In this document: positions 9,070 through 17,732 of the stretch, piece by piece
How positions within the stretch are numbered: the first letter of the stretch is position 1
Layout: each line of letters begins with the position of its first letter
NCBI RefSeq assembly: GCF_003028575.1
Contig: NZ_PYUD01000002.1
Span: 434,001-498,000, forward strand
Source of the DNA: Halomonas urumqiensis
GTDB lineage: Bacteria > Pseudomonadota > Gammaproteobacteria > Pseudomonadales > Halomonadaceae
Direction: 5' to 3'
Length of the DNA: 64,000 nucleotides
Program-made: the position numbers and the translations under genes
Notes under the pieces: generated by a model
What the model saw: only the letters and a program-made list of their open reading frames with translations
What the model was told of the DNA's origin: nothing
Database searches by the model: none

Positions 9070-11253
9070 ATGCGCGATAACCAGCCTGTCACCCGTCAGG
9101 AATACACCCTTCGGGAAGAAGATTTCCTGATTTCCCGCACCGACCTCAAGGGGCGGATCACCTATGCCAACCCGACCTTCGCCGAGGTCAGTGGTTTCAG
9201 CCAGGCGGAGTTGATCGGCGCCCCGCACAACCTGGTGCGACACCCCGACATGCCGCCAGAGGCCTTCGCCAACCTGTGGGACACCCTGGCGGCCGGCGAG
9301 AGCTGGCGCGGGCTGGTCAAGAACCGCCGCAAGAATGGTGATTACTACTGGGTCGATGCCAGCGTGACGCCGATCATCGAGGACGGTGAGCTGGTTGGCT
9401 ATGCCTCGGTACGTGTCCAGGCCAGTCGCGAGGCGATCGACGCGGCCGAAGCGGCCTACGCCGAGATCCGCGCGGGGCGTGGCAAGCACCTTCGGCTCGA
9501 GCGCGGTCAGCTGCGTCGGCGTGGCCTGCGCGGTGCCATGGCCAGGGTCAACTTGAGCTCCATCCGGGCGCGGATCAGCCTGATGGTGCTGTTGGCCGGC
9601 GTGCTGTTGCTGGCGAGTGGCGGCATGGGGCTATTTGGCGTGCAGAGCTCGGGCGAGCGCCTGGTGGAGCTCAACCGCGATGGCCTGGAAGACGTGGTGC
9701 GCCTGCAGCGGATCGGCCAGCTGGTCAGCGAAGCGCCCAGCAGCCTCTCCGGGCAGGAGCGCATGGACATCCTCAATGAACGCGAAGCGCATGCCGGCTT
9801 CCTGGAGACCACGGCCTCGCGCCTCGAGTCGATCTGGGACGAGTACACCGCCCGTGAGATCAACCGGACCGAGCAGACCAGCGAGTTCGGGGAGGCGCTT
9901 GATACCTTCATCAGCGATGGGCTGCTGCCGATGTCGGCGTCGCTCACCGGCGAGCCGTTCGACGCCATGATGGCGATCAACGACGATGCCCCGGTGTTGC
10001 TCGAGGATGCCGAGACGTTGGTGCTGACGGTCAATGAGCTGATCGAGAACAAGCGCCAGGCGGCTACCGCCATGGCCGAGGCGGCCGAGGCGGGGCAGCA
10101 GCAGATGCTGATGGCGCAACTGGCGGTGCTGGCGGCGGGTCTGCTGCTGCTGGTGCTGCTTGGCGCGTTGACCCTGCGTGCAGTGGCAAGGCCCTTGCGA
10201 GAGGCGATGGCCTTCACCCTGCAGATTGCCGCCGGCAACCTGGCTGCCCAGGTGCCGACCCAAGGGCGTGACGAGGTGGGCCGCTTGCTTGCCGCGTTGG
10301 ATGTGATGCGCAAGAGCCTTGGCAGCATTGTCACTGACGTGCATAACGGCATTGAGGTGGTGACCCCGGCCGCACGAGATATCTCCAGTGGCAATGACGA
10401 TCTCTCCTCGCGCACCGAACAGCAGGCGGCGTCGCTGCAGCAGACCGCCTCGAGCATGGAGGAGATGACCACCACCGTGCAGCAGAACACCGACAACGCG
10501 CGTCAGGCCGGTGGGCTCGCCACCGAAAACACCCAGCGCGTTCGTCAGACCGGTGAGCTGATGCATGAGGTGGTGGCGACCATGAACCGTATTACCGAGA
10601 GCTCGCGCAAGATGACCGAGATCATCGACGTGATCGACTCCATCGCCTTCCAGACCAACATCCTGGCGCTCAACGCGTCGGTGGAAGCGGCGCGAGCCGG
10701 CGAGCAGGGACGCGGTTTCGCGGTGGTGGCCGGCGAAGTGCGCAACCTGGCCGGACGCTCGGCCGACGCCGCCAAGGAAATTCGTGGACTGATCGATGGC
10801 TCCTCCCGGGAGATCGGTGCCGGTGCCGCGGTGGTCAAGCAAGCCGAGGGCGCCATCGAGGAAGTGGTGGAAGCAACCAGCCGCGTCAACGACATCATGG
10901 GCGAGATCACCGCCGCCTCCGAGGAGCAGAGTGGCGGTATCAGCCAGATCAATCAGGCCATTGTCGAGATGGACCAGGTGACCCAGCAGAATGCGGCCAG
11001 GGTTCAGGAGAGCGCCAGGGCGGCGGCGGAGCTTGAGCATCAGACGCAGCTTCTGGCGATCGCCGTGGCGGCCTTCCGCCTGCGTGGTGCCGGCAAGGAG
11101 CGGGCGCCGAGTCTCAAGGAGCGGCGTGGGCTTGTTCATGAAAAGCCGGGGGGGCATGACAAGCCGGCGGGTGATGCCGGGCGCCTGCCGGCACCGCAGC
11201 GCGCGGCGAAGGCACAACGCCCGGCGGCCGTCGAGGAGTGGGAGGAGTTTTGA
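9070..11253 (+). CDS. PAS-containing (Aer-like) chemoreceptor with additional periplasmic domain
   Basis: An N-terminal cytoplasmic PAS domain (about residues 10-125; GRITYANPTFAEVSGFSQ, HPDMPPEAFANLWDTL, NGDYYWVDASVTP) resembles the FAD-binding PAS of Aer, an aerotaxis/redox sensor. Unlike E. coli Aer, it then has two membrane segments (about 169-191 and 347-370) enclosing ~155 residues that look like a four-helix ligand-binding domain. HAMP and a signalling hairpin follow, with the tip [19 protein letters not shown] near residue 522. The last residues VEEWEEF form a CheR/CheB tether like the enteric NWETF. The stop lies inside the start region of cheR, so they are coupled. FAD binding is inferred, not shown. 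Confidence 0.88.
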   Translation: MRDNQPVTRQEYTLREEDFLISRTDLKGRITYANPTFAEVSGFSQAELIGAPHNLVRHPDMPPEAFANLWDTLAAGESWRGLVKNRRKNGDYYWVDASVTPIIEDGELVGYASVRVQASREAIDAAEAAYAEIRAGRGKHLRLERGQLRRRGLRGAMARVNLSSIRARISLMVLLAGVLLLASGGMGLFGVQSSGERLVELNRDGLEDVVRLQRIGQLVSEAPSSLSGQERMDILNEREAHAGFLETTASRLESIWDEYTAREINRTEQTSEFGEALDTFISDGLLPMSASLTGEPFDAMMAINDDAPVLLEDAETLVLTVNELIENKRQAATAMAEAAEAGQQQMLMAQLAVLAAGLLLLVLLGALTLRAVARPLREAMAFTLQIAAGNLAAQVPTQGRDEVGRLLAALDVMRKSLGSIVTDVHNGIEVVTPAARDISSGNDDLSSRTEQQAASLQQTASSMEEMTTTVQQNTDNARQAGGLATENTQRVRQTGELMHEVVATMNRITESSRKMTEIIDVIDSIAFQTNILALNASVEAARAGEQGRGFAVVAGEVRNLAGRSADAAKEIRGLIDGSSREIGAGAAVVKQAEGAIEEVVEATSRVNDIMGEITAASEEQSGGISQINQAIVEMDQVTQQNAARVQESARAAAELEHQTQLLAIAVAAFRLRGAGKERAPSLKERRGLVHEKPGGHDKPAGDAGRLPAPQRAAKAQRPAAVEEWEEF

Positions 11254-12119
11254 ACGAATCCAGGGACATGCCGGCCTTCAAGGCCGGCAGCTGGTCATCC
11301 TCCGGGGGCCTGGAACGGGACCTGGAGCTGACCGATGGTGACTTCACGCGTATCTGCGAGCTGATCTACCAGCGCGCCGGCATCGTGCTCGCCGAGCACA
11401 AGCGGGAAATGGTCTATAGCCGCCTGGCCAAGCGCCTGCGGCACCACGGCCTGACCCGCTTCGGCGATTATCTGGTGCGTCTTGAGCGCCAGCCCGAGGC
11501 GAGGGAGTGGGAAGCTTTCACCAATGCCCTGACCACCAACCTCACGGCCTTCTTCCGTGAATCCCACCATTTCCCGCTGCTTGCCGAGCATGTGCGCGGC
11601 AGGCCAGGCCCGATTCGCATCTGGTGCGCCGCGGCGTCGACTGGCGAGGAGCCCTATTCGCTGGCCATGACCCTGGCCGAGACCCTTGGCGATCAGGCCC
11701 AGCAGGCAAGGGTGGTGAGCACCGACATCGATACCGATGCCCTGTCGCGGGCGAGCGCCGGCATCTATCCGCTGGAGCAGGTACACAAGCTCGATGAGGC
11801 GCGCGTCAAGCGCTTCTTCCAGCGAGGTACCGGACGCCAGGCCGGCATGGCGCGGGTTCGCCCGGAGATCATGGCGATGGTCGAGTTCCAGCCGCTCAAC
11901 CTGCTGGCGCCTCGCTGGTCGTTGCAGGGGCCATTCGATGCGATCTTCTGCCGCAACGTGATGATCTATTTCGACAAGTCCACCCAGGCCCGGATACTCG
12001 AGCGCTTTGCCCCGCTGCTCAAGCCGGATGGCCTGCTGTTCGCCGGGCATTCCGAGAACTTCTCCTATATCAGCAAGGCCTTCCGGCTGCGCGGGCAGAC
12101 GGTCTACACCCGGGCCTGA
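11250..12119 (+). CDS. cheR: Chemotaxis protein methyltransferase CheR
   Basis: CheR methylates receptor glutamates using S-adenosylmethionine. The protein shows the N-terminal helical domain (DFTRICELIYQRAGIVLAEHK), the SAM-binding IWCAAASTGEEPYSLAM, and the CRNVMIYFD motif. Start choice is uncertain. TTG 11250 follows GGAGG with a short spacer and overlaps the stop of the preceding receptor; GTG 11238 and ATG 11268 are also in frame. Length is about 289 residues (E. coli 286). The upstream receptor ends in a WEEF tether that CheR's beta-subdomain would bind. Confidence 0.93.
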   Translation: MNESRDMPAFKAGSWSSSGGLERDLELTDGDFTRICELIYQRAGIVLAEHKREMVYSRLAKRLRHHGLTRFGDYLVRLERQPEAREWEAFTNALTTNLTAFFRESHHFPLLAEHVRGRPGPIRIWCAAASTGEEPYSLAMTLAETLGDQAQQARVVSTDIDTDALSRASAGIYPLEQVHKLDEARVKRFFQRGTGRQAGMARVRPEIMAMVEFQPLNLLAPRWSLQGPFDAIFCRNVMIYFDKSTQARILERFAPLLKPDGLLFAGHSENFSYISKAFRLRGQTVYTRA

Positions 12120-12167
12120 GCGGGTCCGAGCTGCCGCGATAAAGCGTATTGCGCGCCCCTCCACGGC

Positions 12168-12194
12168 TAAAGTTCGCTGGCACCGCGCCGATAA
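12168..12194 (+). promoter_or_regulatory. Sigma-28 (FliA) promoter upstream of cheB
   Basis: TAAA at 12168-12171 (continuing GTT), a 15-bp spacer and GCCGATAA at 12187-12194 are a perfect match to the enteric FliA consensus. It lies in the 147-bp gap between cheR and cheB. It gives cheB and the downstream receptor/cheYZ genes their own late promoter, separate from the motA-side operon. Confidence 0.82.
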
Positions 12195-12219
12195 CGCTGA
12201 ATATAACCCGGATATCGAG

Positions 12220-12242
12220 CCGGCCCCCTTCGGGGCCGGTTT
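12220..12242 (+). terminator. GC hairpin in the cheB leader (terminator or attenuator)
   Basis: CCGGCCCC (12220-12227), a CTTC loop, GGGGCCGG (12232-12239) and then TTT form a strong 8-bp hairpin with a short U tract. It lies 25 bp downstream of the sigma-28 promoter and before the cheB ribosome binding site, so it would sit in the cheB leader RNA. It may end transcripts reading through from cheR. Confidence 0.55.
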
Positions 12243-12266
12243 GCCCTGAGGGAGAGGAGGCCTGCC

Positions 12267-13328
12267 TTGAGTGCAGCCAGTATAAAGGTGCTGTGTGTCG
12301 ATGATTCGGCGCTGATTCGCGACCTGCTCAGCGAGATCATCAACAGCCAGCCCGACATGGAAGTGGTGGCGGTTGCGCCGGACCCCATCGTCGCGCGTGA
12401 CCTGATCAAGCAACACAACCCCGACGTGCTGACTCTCGATGTGGAAATGCCGCGCATGGATGGCCTGGATTTCCTCGAACGGCTGATGCGGCTGCGCCCG
12501 ATGCCGGTGCTGATGGTGTCCTCGCTGACCCAGTCCGGTTCCGAGATCACCCTGCGCGCGCTGGAACTGGGGGCCGTGGACTTCGTCGCCAAGCCGTCGC
12601 TGGGTATCCGCAGCGGCATGCTCGAATACGCCGCCGAGATCGCCGAGAAGATTCGCGCCGCGGCACGCTCGCGTCCGCACAAGCCCCGGCGTCGTGACGA
12701 ACCGCCACCCGCTCGCCTCAAGGCACCGCTGGTGACCAGCGAGAAGCTGGTCATCATCGGCGCCTCCACCGGCGGCACCGAGGCGATTCGCCGCGTGCTC
12801 GAACCGCTGCCGGCGGGTAGCCCGGCGATCCTGATCACCCAGCACATGCCGGGCGGATTTACCCGCTCGTTCGCCGAACGCCTCGACCGGCTCTGCCAGA
12901 TCAAGGTCAAGGAAGCCGAGGATGGCGAACGGGTGCTGCCTGGACATGCCTACATCGCCCCGGGCGATGCCCACCTCAAGCTTGCCCGCAGTGGCGCCAA
13001 TTACGTGGCGCGGCTCGACGACGGGCCACCGGTCAACCGTCATCGCCCTTCGGTGGACGTGTTGTTCCACTCGGCCGCCACCCACGCCGGACGCAATGCC
13101 ATCGGTGTGCTGCTGACCGGCATGGGCAAGGATGGCGCTGCCGGATTGGTCGAAATGCGTAAGGCCGGTGCGCCAACGCTTGCCCAGGACGAAGCGAGTT
13201 GTGTGGTGTTCGGCATGCCGCGCGAGGCGATCGCCCTGGGCGGTGCCGGCGAGGTGGTGGCGCTCGAGGACATCGCGCCACGCCTGATGTCGCTGGTGGC
13301 GGCCTCGGGCCGCGCACAACGCGTATGA
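12267..13328 (+). CDS. cheB: Chemotaxis response regulator methylesterase CheB
   Basis: CheB removes methyl groups (and deamidates glutamines) on receptors once phosphorylated by CheA. The receiver domain has [12 protein letters not shown] and the phospho-acceptor Asp in [11 protein letters not shown]. The catalytic domain carries the Ser of [10 protein letters not shown], the His of LITQHMPGG and the Asp of [10 protein letters not shown]. The start is TTG, preceded by GGAGAGGAGG with good spacing. Length 353 residues is usual. It has its own sigma-28 promoter, and a third receptor gene follows. Confidence 0.95.
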   Translation: MSAASIKVLCVDDSALIRDLLSEIINSQPDMEVVAVAPDPIVARDLIKQHNPDVLTLDVEMPRMDGLDFLERLMRLRPMPVLMVSSLTQSGSEITLRALELGAVDFVAKPSLGIRSGMLEYAAEIAEKIRAAARSRPHKPRRRDEPPPARLKAPLVTSEKLVIIGASTGGTEAIRRVLEPLPAGSPAILITQHMPGGFTRSFAERLDRLCQIKVKEAEDGERVLPGHAYIAPGDAHLKLARSGANYVARLDDGPPVNRHRPSVDVLFHSAATHAGRNAIGVLLTGMGKDGAAGLVEMRKAGAPTLAQDEASCVVFGMPREAIALGGAGEVVALEDIAPRLMSLVAASGRAQRV

Positions 13329-13441
13329 ACGAATACGAAGCATGAAGTGAAGAAGGGACATGGTGGCTGGCAAGTCGAGCCGCCAGGCAGGGACCAGTGT
13401 CATGTCCGGGCAAGCGTGACGCCGGCCACGGACGCAAGGAC

Positions 13442-13470
13442 GCAAGGACTGGGCTAGACGAGCCCGATAA
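13442..13470 (+). promoter_or_regulatory. Possible sigma-28 promoter upstream of the third receptor
   Basis: GCAAG at 13442-13446 and GCCCGATAA at 13462-13470 resemble a FliA promoter, with one extra C in the -10 element. It lies about 50 bp before the receptor start. It is weaker than the motA and cheB sites. The flanking DNA carries the short direct repeat ACGCAAGG ACGCAAGG. Confidence 0.4.
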
Positions 13471-13522
13471 ATGACAAGGCTTCCGCGCAAGCCGGCACGA
13501 TATCCAACAAGGAAACGCCTGC

Positions 13523-15229
13523 ATGATGGGACTTCTGCGTAATCTGAGATTCAACCTGGTGGTGAGCGGCATGCTCATCCTGTTCACGTTGCTGTTCATG
13601 GCGGTCACCGCCATGGCGGTGACCTCCAACCGCAGTGCCGATCAGACCATCGACCTGGTCAGCCTGATCAGCGACCGCCAGCTCAACGAGTTCAATCGTG
13701 CCGACACCCTGCTCAACCTCGGGCGCGTCAGCCTCGAGGCGGGTCTTGGCCACATGATGGTCGGGCGCATGGATGAGGCAAAGCAAGCCTACTCTGAGGC
13801 CACCGGCATACTCGATCGCGCCGAAGCGCGTTTCCAGAATTTCATCGATACCCCCAAGACGGCTCAGGGCGATGCCATGGCCGACGAGGTGATCGAGCAC
13901 TTCCAGGCCATGCTGGCGCTGGCGCGGGAACAGGCCGAGACCCTCGATTACATGGACACCAGTGGCTTCGCCGCGCTGCGCGAGGACATGGTCGCCCCCG
14001 CCGAGGCGCTGGGCAGCGCTGCTCAGGCATTCGTCAACTATGCCGGCGAGCGCGTAGAGGAGACGGTCGGCAACCATCGCGATCAGGCGGCGATGTTCAC
14101 CGTCTTCCAGCTGGGCATGCTGGGGGTCGTGGTGGTGCAGGTCTTTTTGGTCTACCTGGTGCTGCGTCACCTGCTGGTGATACCGCTGACTACCGCCGTG
14201 GAGACCCTCGAGCGGATTGCCAAGGCCGACCTCACGAGCGAGATCCAGGTCTATGGCAGAAACGAGATCAGCCAGCTGTTCGGTGCCATGCGCAACATGC
14301 AGCAGAGCCTGACCGGTATCGTCGGCAATGTCCGCGCCAGCAGTGATTCCATTCACGTCGGCAGTCGCGAGATCGCGTCCGGGAATGCCGACCTCTCCTC
14401 GCGCACCGAGCAGCAGGCCGCATCGCTCGAACAGACCGCGGCGAGCATGGAAGAGCTCACCGCCACCGTGAAGCAGAACGCCGACAACGCCCGCCAGGCC
14501 AGCGGCCTGGCGCTCGAGGCGTCATCCACCGCCGAGCGCGGTGGCCAGGTGGTCGAGCGCGTGGTCACGACCATGCATGGCATCTCCGAGGGCTCGCGCA
14601 AGATCGCCGACATCACCGGGGTGATCGACTCCATCGCCTTCCAGACCAACATCCTGGCGCTCAACGCCTCGGTGGAGGCGGCGCGTGCCGGCGAGCAGGG
14701 GCGTGGTTTCGCGGTGGTGGCGGGCGAGGTTCGCAATCTGGCCAGCCGCAGCGCCGATGCGGCCCGCGAGATCAAGACGCTGATCGAAGGCTCGGTGAAC
14801 CAGGTGCAGGAAGGCTCGACGCTGGTCGAACAGGCTGGCGGCACCATGCAAGAGGTAGTCTCCGCAGTGCGCCGGGTGACCGACATCATGGATGAGATAT
14901 CGGCGGCATCCCAGGAACAGAGTGACGGCATCGAGCAGGTCAGCCAGGCGGTCGGCCAGATGGATCAGGTGACGCAACAGAATGCCGCACTGGTGCAGCA
15001 GGCCTCCGCGGCGGCGGCCTCGCTCGAGGAGCAGGCCAGCCGACTGGAGCAGGCCGTGGCGGTGTTTCGTCTTTCCGGCATGCCCGCTGGCAGTGCCAAC
15101 CCCGCCCAGCCAACCCCTGCCCTGCCCGCCGCCAGGCCGGCCACCCACGAGCGGCTCGAGTCTTCCGAGACGCCGCGCCGGGCGCCCCGCCGTGAGGCGG
15201 TAGTCGAAGATGAATGGGAAGAGTTTTAA
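13523..15229 (+). CDS. Methyl-accepting chemotaxis protein, four-helix-bundle type, with WEEF tether
   Basis: This Tar/Tsr-type receptor has membrane segments near residues 10-32 and 190-212 and a ~155-residue periplasmic helical ligand domain between them. HAMP and the signalling hairpin follow, with the tip [19 protein letters not shown] (about residue 368) and methylation-helix Glu/Gln pairs ([20 protein letters not shown]). It ends VEDEWEEF, an aromatic-acidic tail equivalent to the NWETF pentapeptide that recruits CheR and CheB. A long Pro/Ala-rich linker ([17 protein letters not shown]) precedes the tether, as in high-abundance receptors. The ligand is unknown. cheY follows. Confidence 0.92.
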   Translation: MMGLLRNLRFNLVVSGMLILFTLLFMAVTAMAVTSNRSADQTIDLVSLISDRQLNEFNRADTLLNLGRVSLEAGLGHMMVGRMDEAKQAYSEATGILDRAEARFQNFIDTPKTAQGDAMADEVIEHFQAMLALAREQAETLDYMDTSGFAALREDMVAPAEALGSAAQAFVNYAGERVEETVGNHRDQAAMFTVFQLGMLGVVVVQVFLVYLVLRHLLVIPLTTAVETLERIAKADLTSEIQVYGRNEISQLFGAMRNMQQSLTGIVGNVRASSDSIHVGSREIASGNADLSSRTEQQAASLEQTAASMEELTATVKQNADNARQASGLALEASSTAERGGQVVERVVTTMHGISEGSRKIADITGVIDSIAFQTNILALNASVEAARAGEQGRGFAVVAGEVRNLASRSADAAREIKTLIEGSVNQVQEGSTLVEQAGGTMQEVVSAVRRVTDIMDEISAASQEQSDGIEQVSQAVGQMDQVTQQNAALVQQASAAAASLEEQASRLEQAVAVFRLSGMPAGSANPAQPTPALPAARPATHERLESSETPRRAPRREAVVEDEWEEF

Positions 15230-15304
15230 AGCCCCCCGACACCCGGCCGGTGAGCCATCCGCGCCCACCGGCCCATGAACGACCAGAGAGGATCGAGGAC
15301 CGTT

Positions 15305-15694
15305 ATGGCAGACAAGAACATGAGCATCCTGGTAGTGGATGATTTTCCGACCATGCGGCGCATCGTGCGCAGCCTGCTCAAGGAGCTTGGCTTCACCAAC
15401 GTCGAAGAGGCCGAGGATGGCCAGGACGCCCTCAACAAGCTCAAGGGTGGGGGCTTCGAGTTCGTGGTCTCCGACTGGAACATGCCAAACCTCGATGGAT
15501 TGGACATGCTCAAGCAGATTCGTGCCGACGATGGCCTGAAGCACCTGCCGGTGCTGATGGTCACCGCCGAGGCCAAGAAGGAGAACATCATCGCCGCGGC
15601 CCAGGCCGGCGCCAGTGGCTATGTGGTCAAGCCCTTCACCGCCGCCACCCTGGAAGAGAAGCTCAACAAGATCTTCGAAAAGCTGGGTTGGTGA
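15305..15694 (+). CDS. cheY: Chemotaxis response regulator CheY
   Basis: Phospho-CheY binds FliM and sets the direction of flagellar rotation. The 129-residue protein begins [20 protein letters not shown] and matches E. coli CheY, as remembered, nearly throughout, including the exact length. The acidic pocket (VDD), the phospho-acceptor Asp in [10 protein letters not shown], the Thr/Lys switch residues ([30 protein letters not shown]) are intact. ATG 15305 was preferred to ATG 15275, which would add ten unrelated residues. GAGGA is positioned upstream. cheZ follows. Confidence 0.97.
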   Translation: MADKNMSILVVDDFPTMRRIVRSLLKELGFTNVEEAEDGQDALNKLKGGGFEFVVSDWNMPNLDGLDMLKQIRADDGLKHLPVLMVTAEAKKENIIAAAQAGASGYVVKPFTAATLEEKLNKIFEKLGW

Positions 15695-15743
15695 CGTCTT
15701 TTTGTCAGGCCCTGGCGTGGGCACGAGGTGAGGGAGAGAGAAC

Positions 15744-16433
15744 ATGAGCACGCAAGAATCGCCGGCTGATGCGAAGCAGGCGGCCAGCGACGACCTGGTC
15801 AAGCGCATCGGCCATTTGACCCGCATGCTGCGCGAGAGCATGCGCGAGCTGGGGCTCGACAAGGAGATCGAGAAGGCCGCCGAGGCGATTCCCGATGCCC
15901 GCGACCGCCTGAGCTACGTGGCCTCCATGACGGAGCAGGCCGCCGAGCGGGCGCTCAATGCCATCGACCGCGCCCAGCCGTTGCAGGACGAGCTCGGCTC
16001 ACGTGCCGAGGCGCTGGATGCCCGCTGGGCCGAGTGGTTCGCGACACCCCAGTCACTCGACGATGCCCGCGAACTGGTCACCGACACCCGTCGCTACCTG
16101 GCCGAGGTGCCCGACAAGACCGGGGCCACCAGCAAGGAGCTGCTGGAGATCATGATGGCCCAGGATTTTCAGGACCTGACCGGCCAGGTGATCAAGAAGA
16201 TGATGGACGTCATCCGCGAGATCGAAAGCCAGCTGGTCCAGGTGCTGATCGACAGCGTGCCCGATGGCGAGAAGCGTGACGACATGCAGCGCCAGGTCGA
16301 TGATCGACGCCATCTCGACGCCCGCAAGCGCGACGAAGGGTTGCTCAATGGCCCGCAGATCAAGCCCGAAGCGGCCGATGTGGTGAGTAGCCAGGATCAG
16401 GTCGACGACCTGCTCGACCAACTCGGTTTCTGA
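15744..16433 (+). CDS. cheZ: CheY-P phosphatase CheZ
   Basis: CheZ accelerates CheY-P dephosphorylation. The 229-residue helical protein carries the catalytic block [18 protein letters not shown], where Asp and Gln contact the CheY active site. The C-terminal tail [12 protein letters not shown] is the CheY-binding peptide, nearly identical to the enteric one. ATG 15744 has GGGAGAGAG upstream. An intrinsic terminator follows at 16464, closing the cheB-MCP-cheYZ unit. Confidence 0.96.
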   Translation: MSTQESPADAKQAASDDLVKRIGHLTRMLRESMRELGLDKEIEKAAEAIPDARDRLSYVASMTEQAAERALNAIDRAQPLQDELGSRAEALDARWAEWFATPQSLDDARELVTDTRRYLAEVPDKTGATSKELLEIMMAQDFQDLTGQVIKKMMDVIREIESQLVQVLIDSVPDGEKRDDMQRQVDDRRHLDARKRDEGLLNGPQIKPEAADVVSSQDQVDDLLDQLGF

Positions 16434-16463
16434 TCCCGCTCGAGACCCGTTTCCCCTTTTGCT

Positions 16464-16505
16464 GCGCTGATAGTCGCGAATAAGTCGTGATTATCGGCGC
16501 TTTTT
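16464..16505 (+). terminator. Intrinsic terminator after cheZ
   Basis: GCGCTGATA (16464-16472) pairs with TATCGGCGC (16492-16500) with one G-U-type mismatch across a 19-nt loop, and TTTTT follows directly. It separates the che genes from flhB. Confidence 0.65.
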
Positions 16506-16574
16506 GACGTATCACCCCTTCCCGCTCCTCCCCACAATGGCCAGGGTCCGCACGAGCGTCCCGAATGAGTGGCC

Positions 16575-17732
16575 ATGGCCGACCAGAACAGCGATCAGGA
16601 AAAGACCGAAGACGCCACGCCCCGACGCATCGAGAAGGCGCGCGAGGACGGCCAGGTCGCCAGATCCCGCGAGCTGACCACCTTCATGCTGCTGCTTGGG
16701 GGCGTGGCTGGCCTGTGGGGCATGGGCGGCATGCTCTACGACCAGCTCGGCACGGTCATGGAGCAGGCCTTCCTGTTCGAACGGCGGCATGCCATGGAAA
16801 CCACGCCGATGCTCAGCCAGGCGCTGGATCTCGGCAGCCGTACGCTGATGGCACTGCTGCCGCTGTTCCTGTTGCTCAGCGTGGTGGCACTGGTGGCCCC
16901 GGCGCTGCTCGGCGGCTGGTTGATTTCGGCCAAGTCGCTGGCGCCGCAGCTTGGCAAGCTCAACCCGCTCAAGGGGCTCAAGCGCATCTTCGGGGTCCAG
17001 GCGCTGGTCGAACTGGCCAAGGCGATCGCCAAGTCGCTGCTCGTCGGCGGGGTCGCGGTGACCTTTCTGTGGAGCCAGCGCGGCACTTACCTGGGCCTGA
17101 TGGATCAGCCGATCCAGCAGGCTCTGGCCAGCGCCCTGGAACTTGCTGCCCTGGCCTGCGGCCTGTGTGTGCTGACCCTGCTGGTGGTGATTCTGATCGA
17201 TGTGCCCTACCAGCTTTGGAGCCATGCCAAGAAGCTGCGCATGAGCAAGGACGAGGTCAAGCGCGAGCACAAGGAGTCGGAAGGCGATCCCCATGTCAAG
17301 GCGCGGATTCGGCAGCAGCAGCAGGCCATGGCCCGGGGGCGGATGATGAGCAAGGTACCGGAGGCGGACGTGATCATCACCAACCCGACCCACTATGCAG
17401 TGGCGCTCAAGTACGAGGAGAGCGGCATGGGGGCGCCTCGAGTGGTTGCCAAGGGCGCCGACCATGTGGCCGCGAAGATTCGCGAACTCGGCGAGCAGCA
17501 CGCGATCCCGAGGCTCGAGGCCGCGCCGCTGGCCAGGGCGCTCTATCAACACGTGGATCTCGATGCCGAGATTCCGGAAGCACTCTACACCGCCGTGGCG
17601 GAGGTCCTGGCATGGGCCTTTCGGCTACGGCGGGTGTCACACGAAGGGGGCGAGGTGCCACCAACACCCGAGGACCTGCCGGTACCGGAATCGCTCGAGG
17701 TTCCGGCCCGCACTGACGAGAACGACGCATGA
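16575..17732 (+). CDS. flhB: Flagellar type III export protein FlhB
   Basis: FlhB is the export-gate component that controls substrate switching. The N-terminus has the signature DKTEDATPRRIEKAREDGQ-like block (here EKTEDATPRRIEKAREDGQ), followed by four hydrophobic segments in residues ~30-215. The cytoplasmic domain contains the autocleavage site NPTH in IITNPTHYAVALKYE. ATG 16575 begins MADQNSDQEKTED; an in-frame GTG at 16569 is an alternative. The protein has 385 residues (E. coli 382). The stop overlaps flhA by ATGA. Confidence 0.96.
   Translation: MADQNSDQEKTEDATPRRIEKAREDGQVARSRELTTFMLLLGGVAGLWGMGGMLYDQLGTVMEQAFLFERRHAMETTPMLSQALDLGSRTLMALLPLFLLLSVVALVAPALLGGWLISAKSLAPQLGKLNPLKGLKRIFGVQALVELAKAIAKSLLVGGVAVTFLWSQRGTYLGLMDQPIQQALASALELAALACGLCVLTLLVVILIDVPYQLWSHAKKLRMSKDEVKREHKESEGDPHVKARIRQQQQAMARGRMMSKVPEADVIITNPTHYAVALKYEESGMGAPRVVAKGADHVAAKIRELGEQHAIPRLEAAPLARALYQHVDLDAEIPEALYTAVAEVLAWAFRLRRVSHEGGEVPPTPEDLPVPESLEVPARTDENDA

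Noticed and set aside
11295..13490. Very long open frame on the minus strand opposite cheR and cheB (731 codons)
   Set aside because: It is a high-GC antisense shadow: it covers two certain genes and their promoter, and its translation has no family features.
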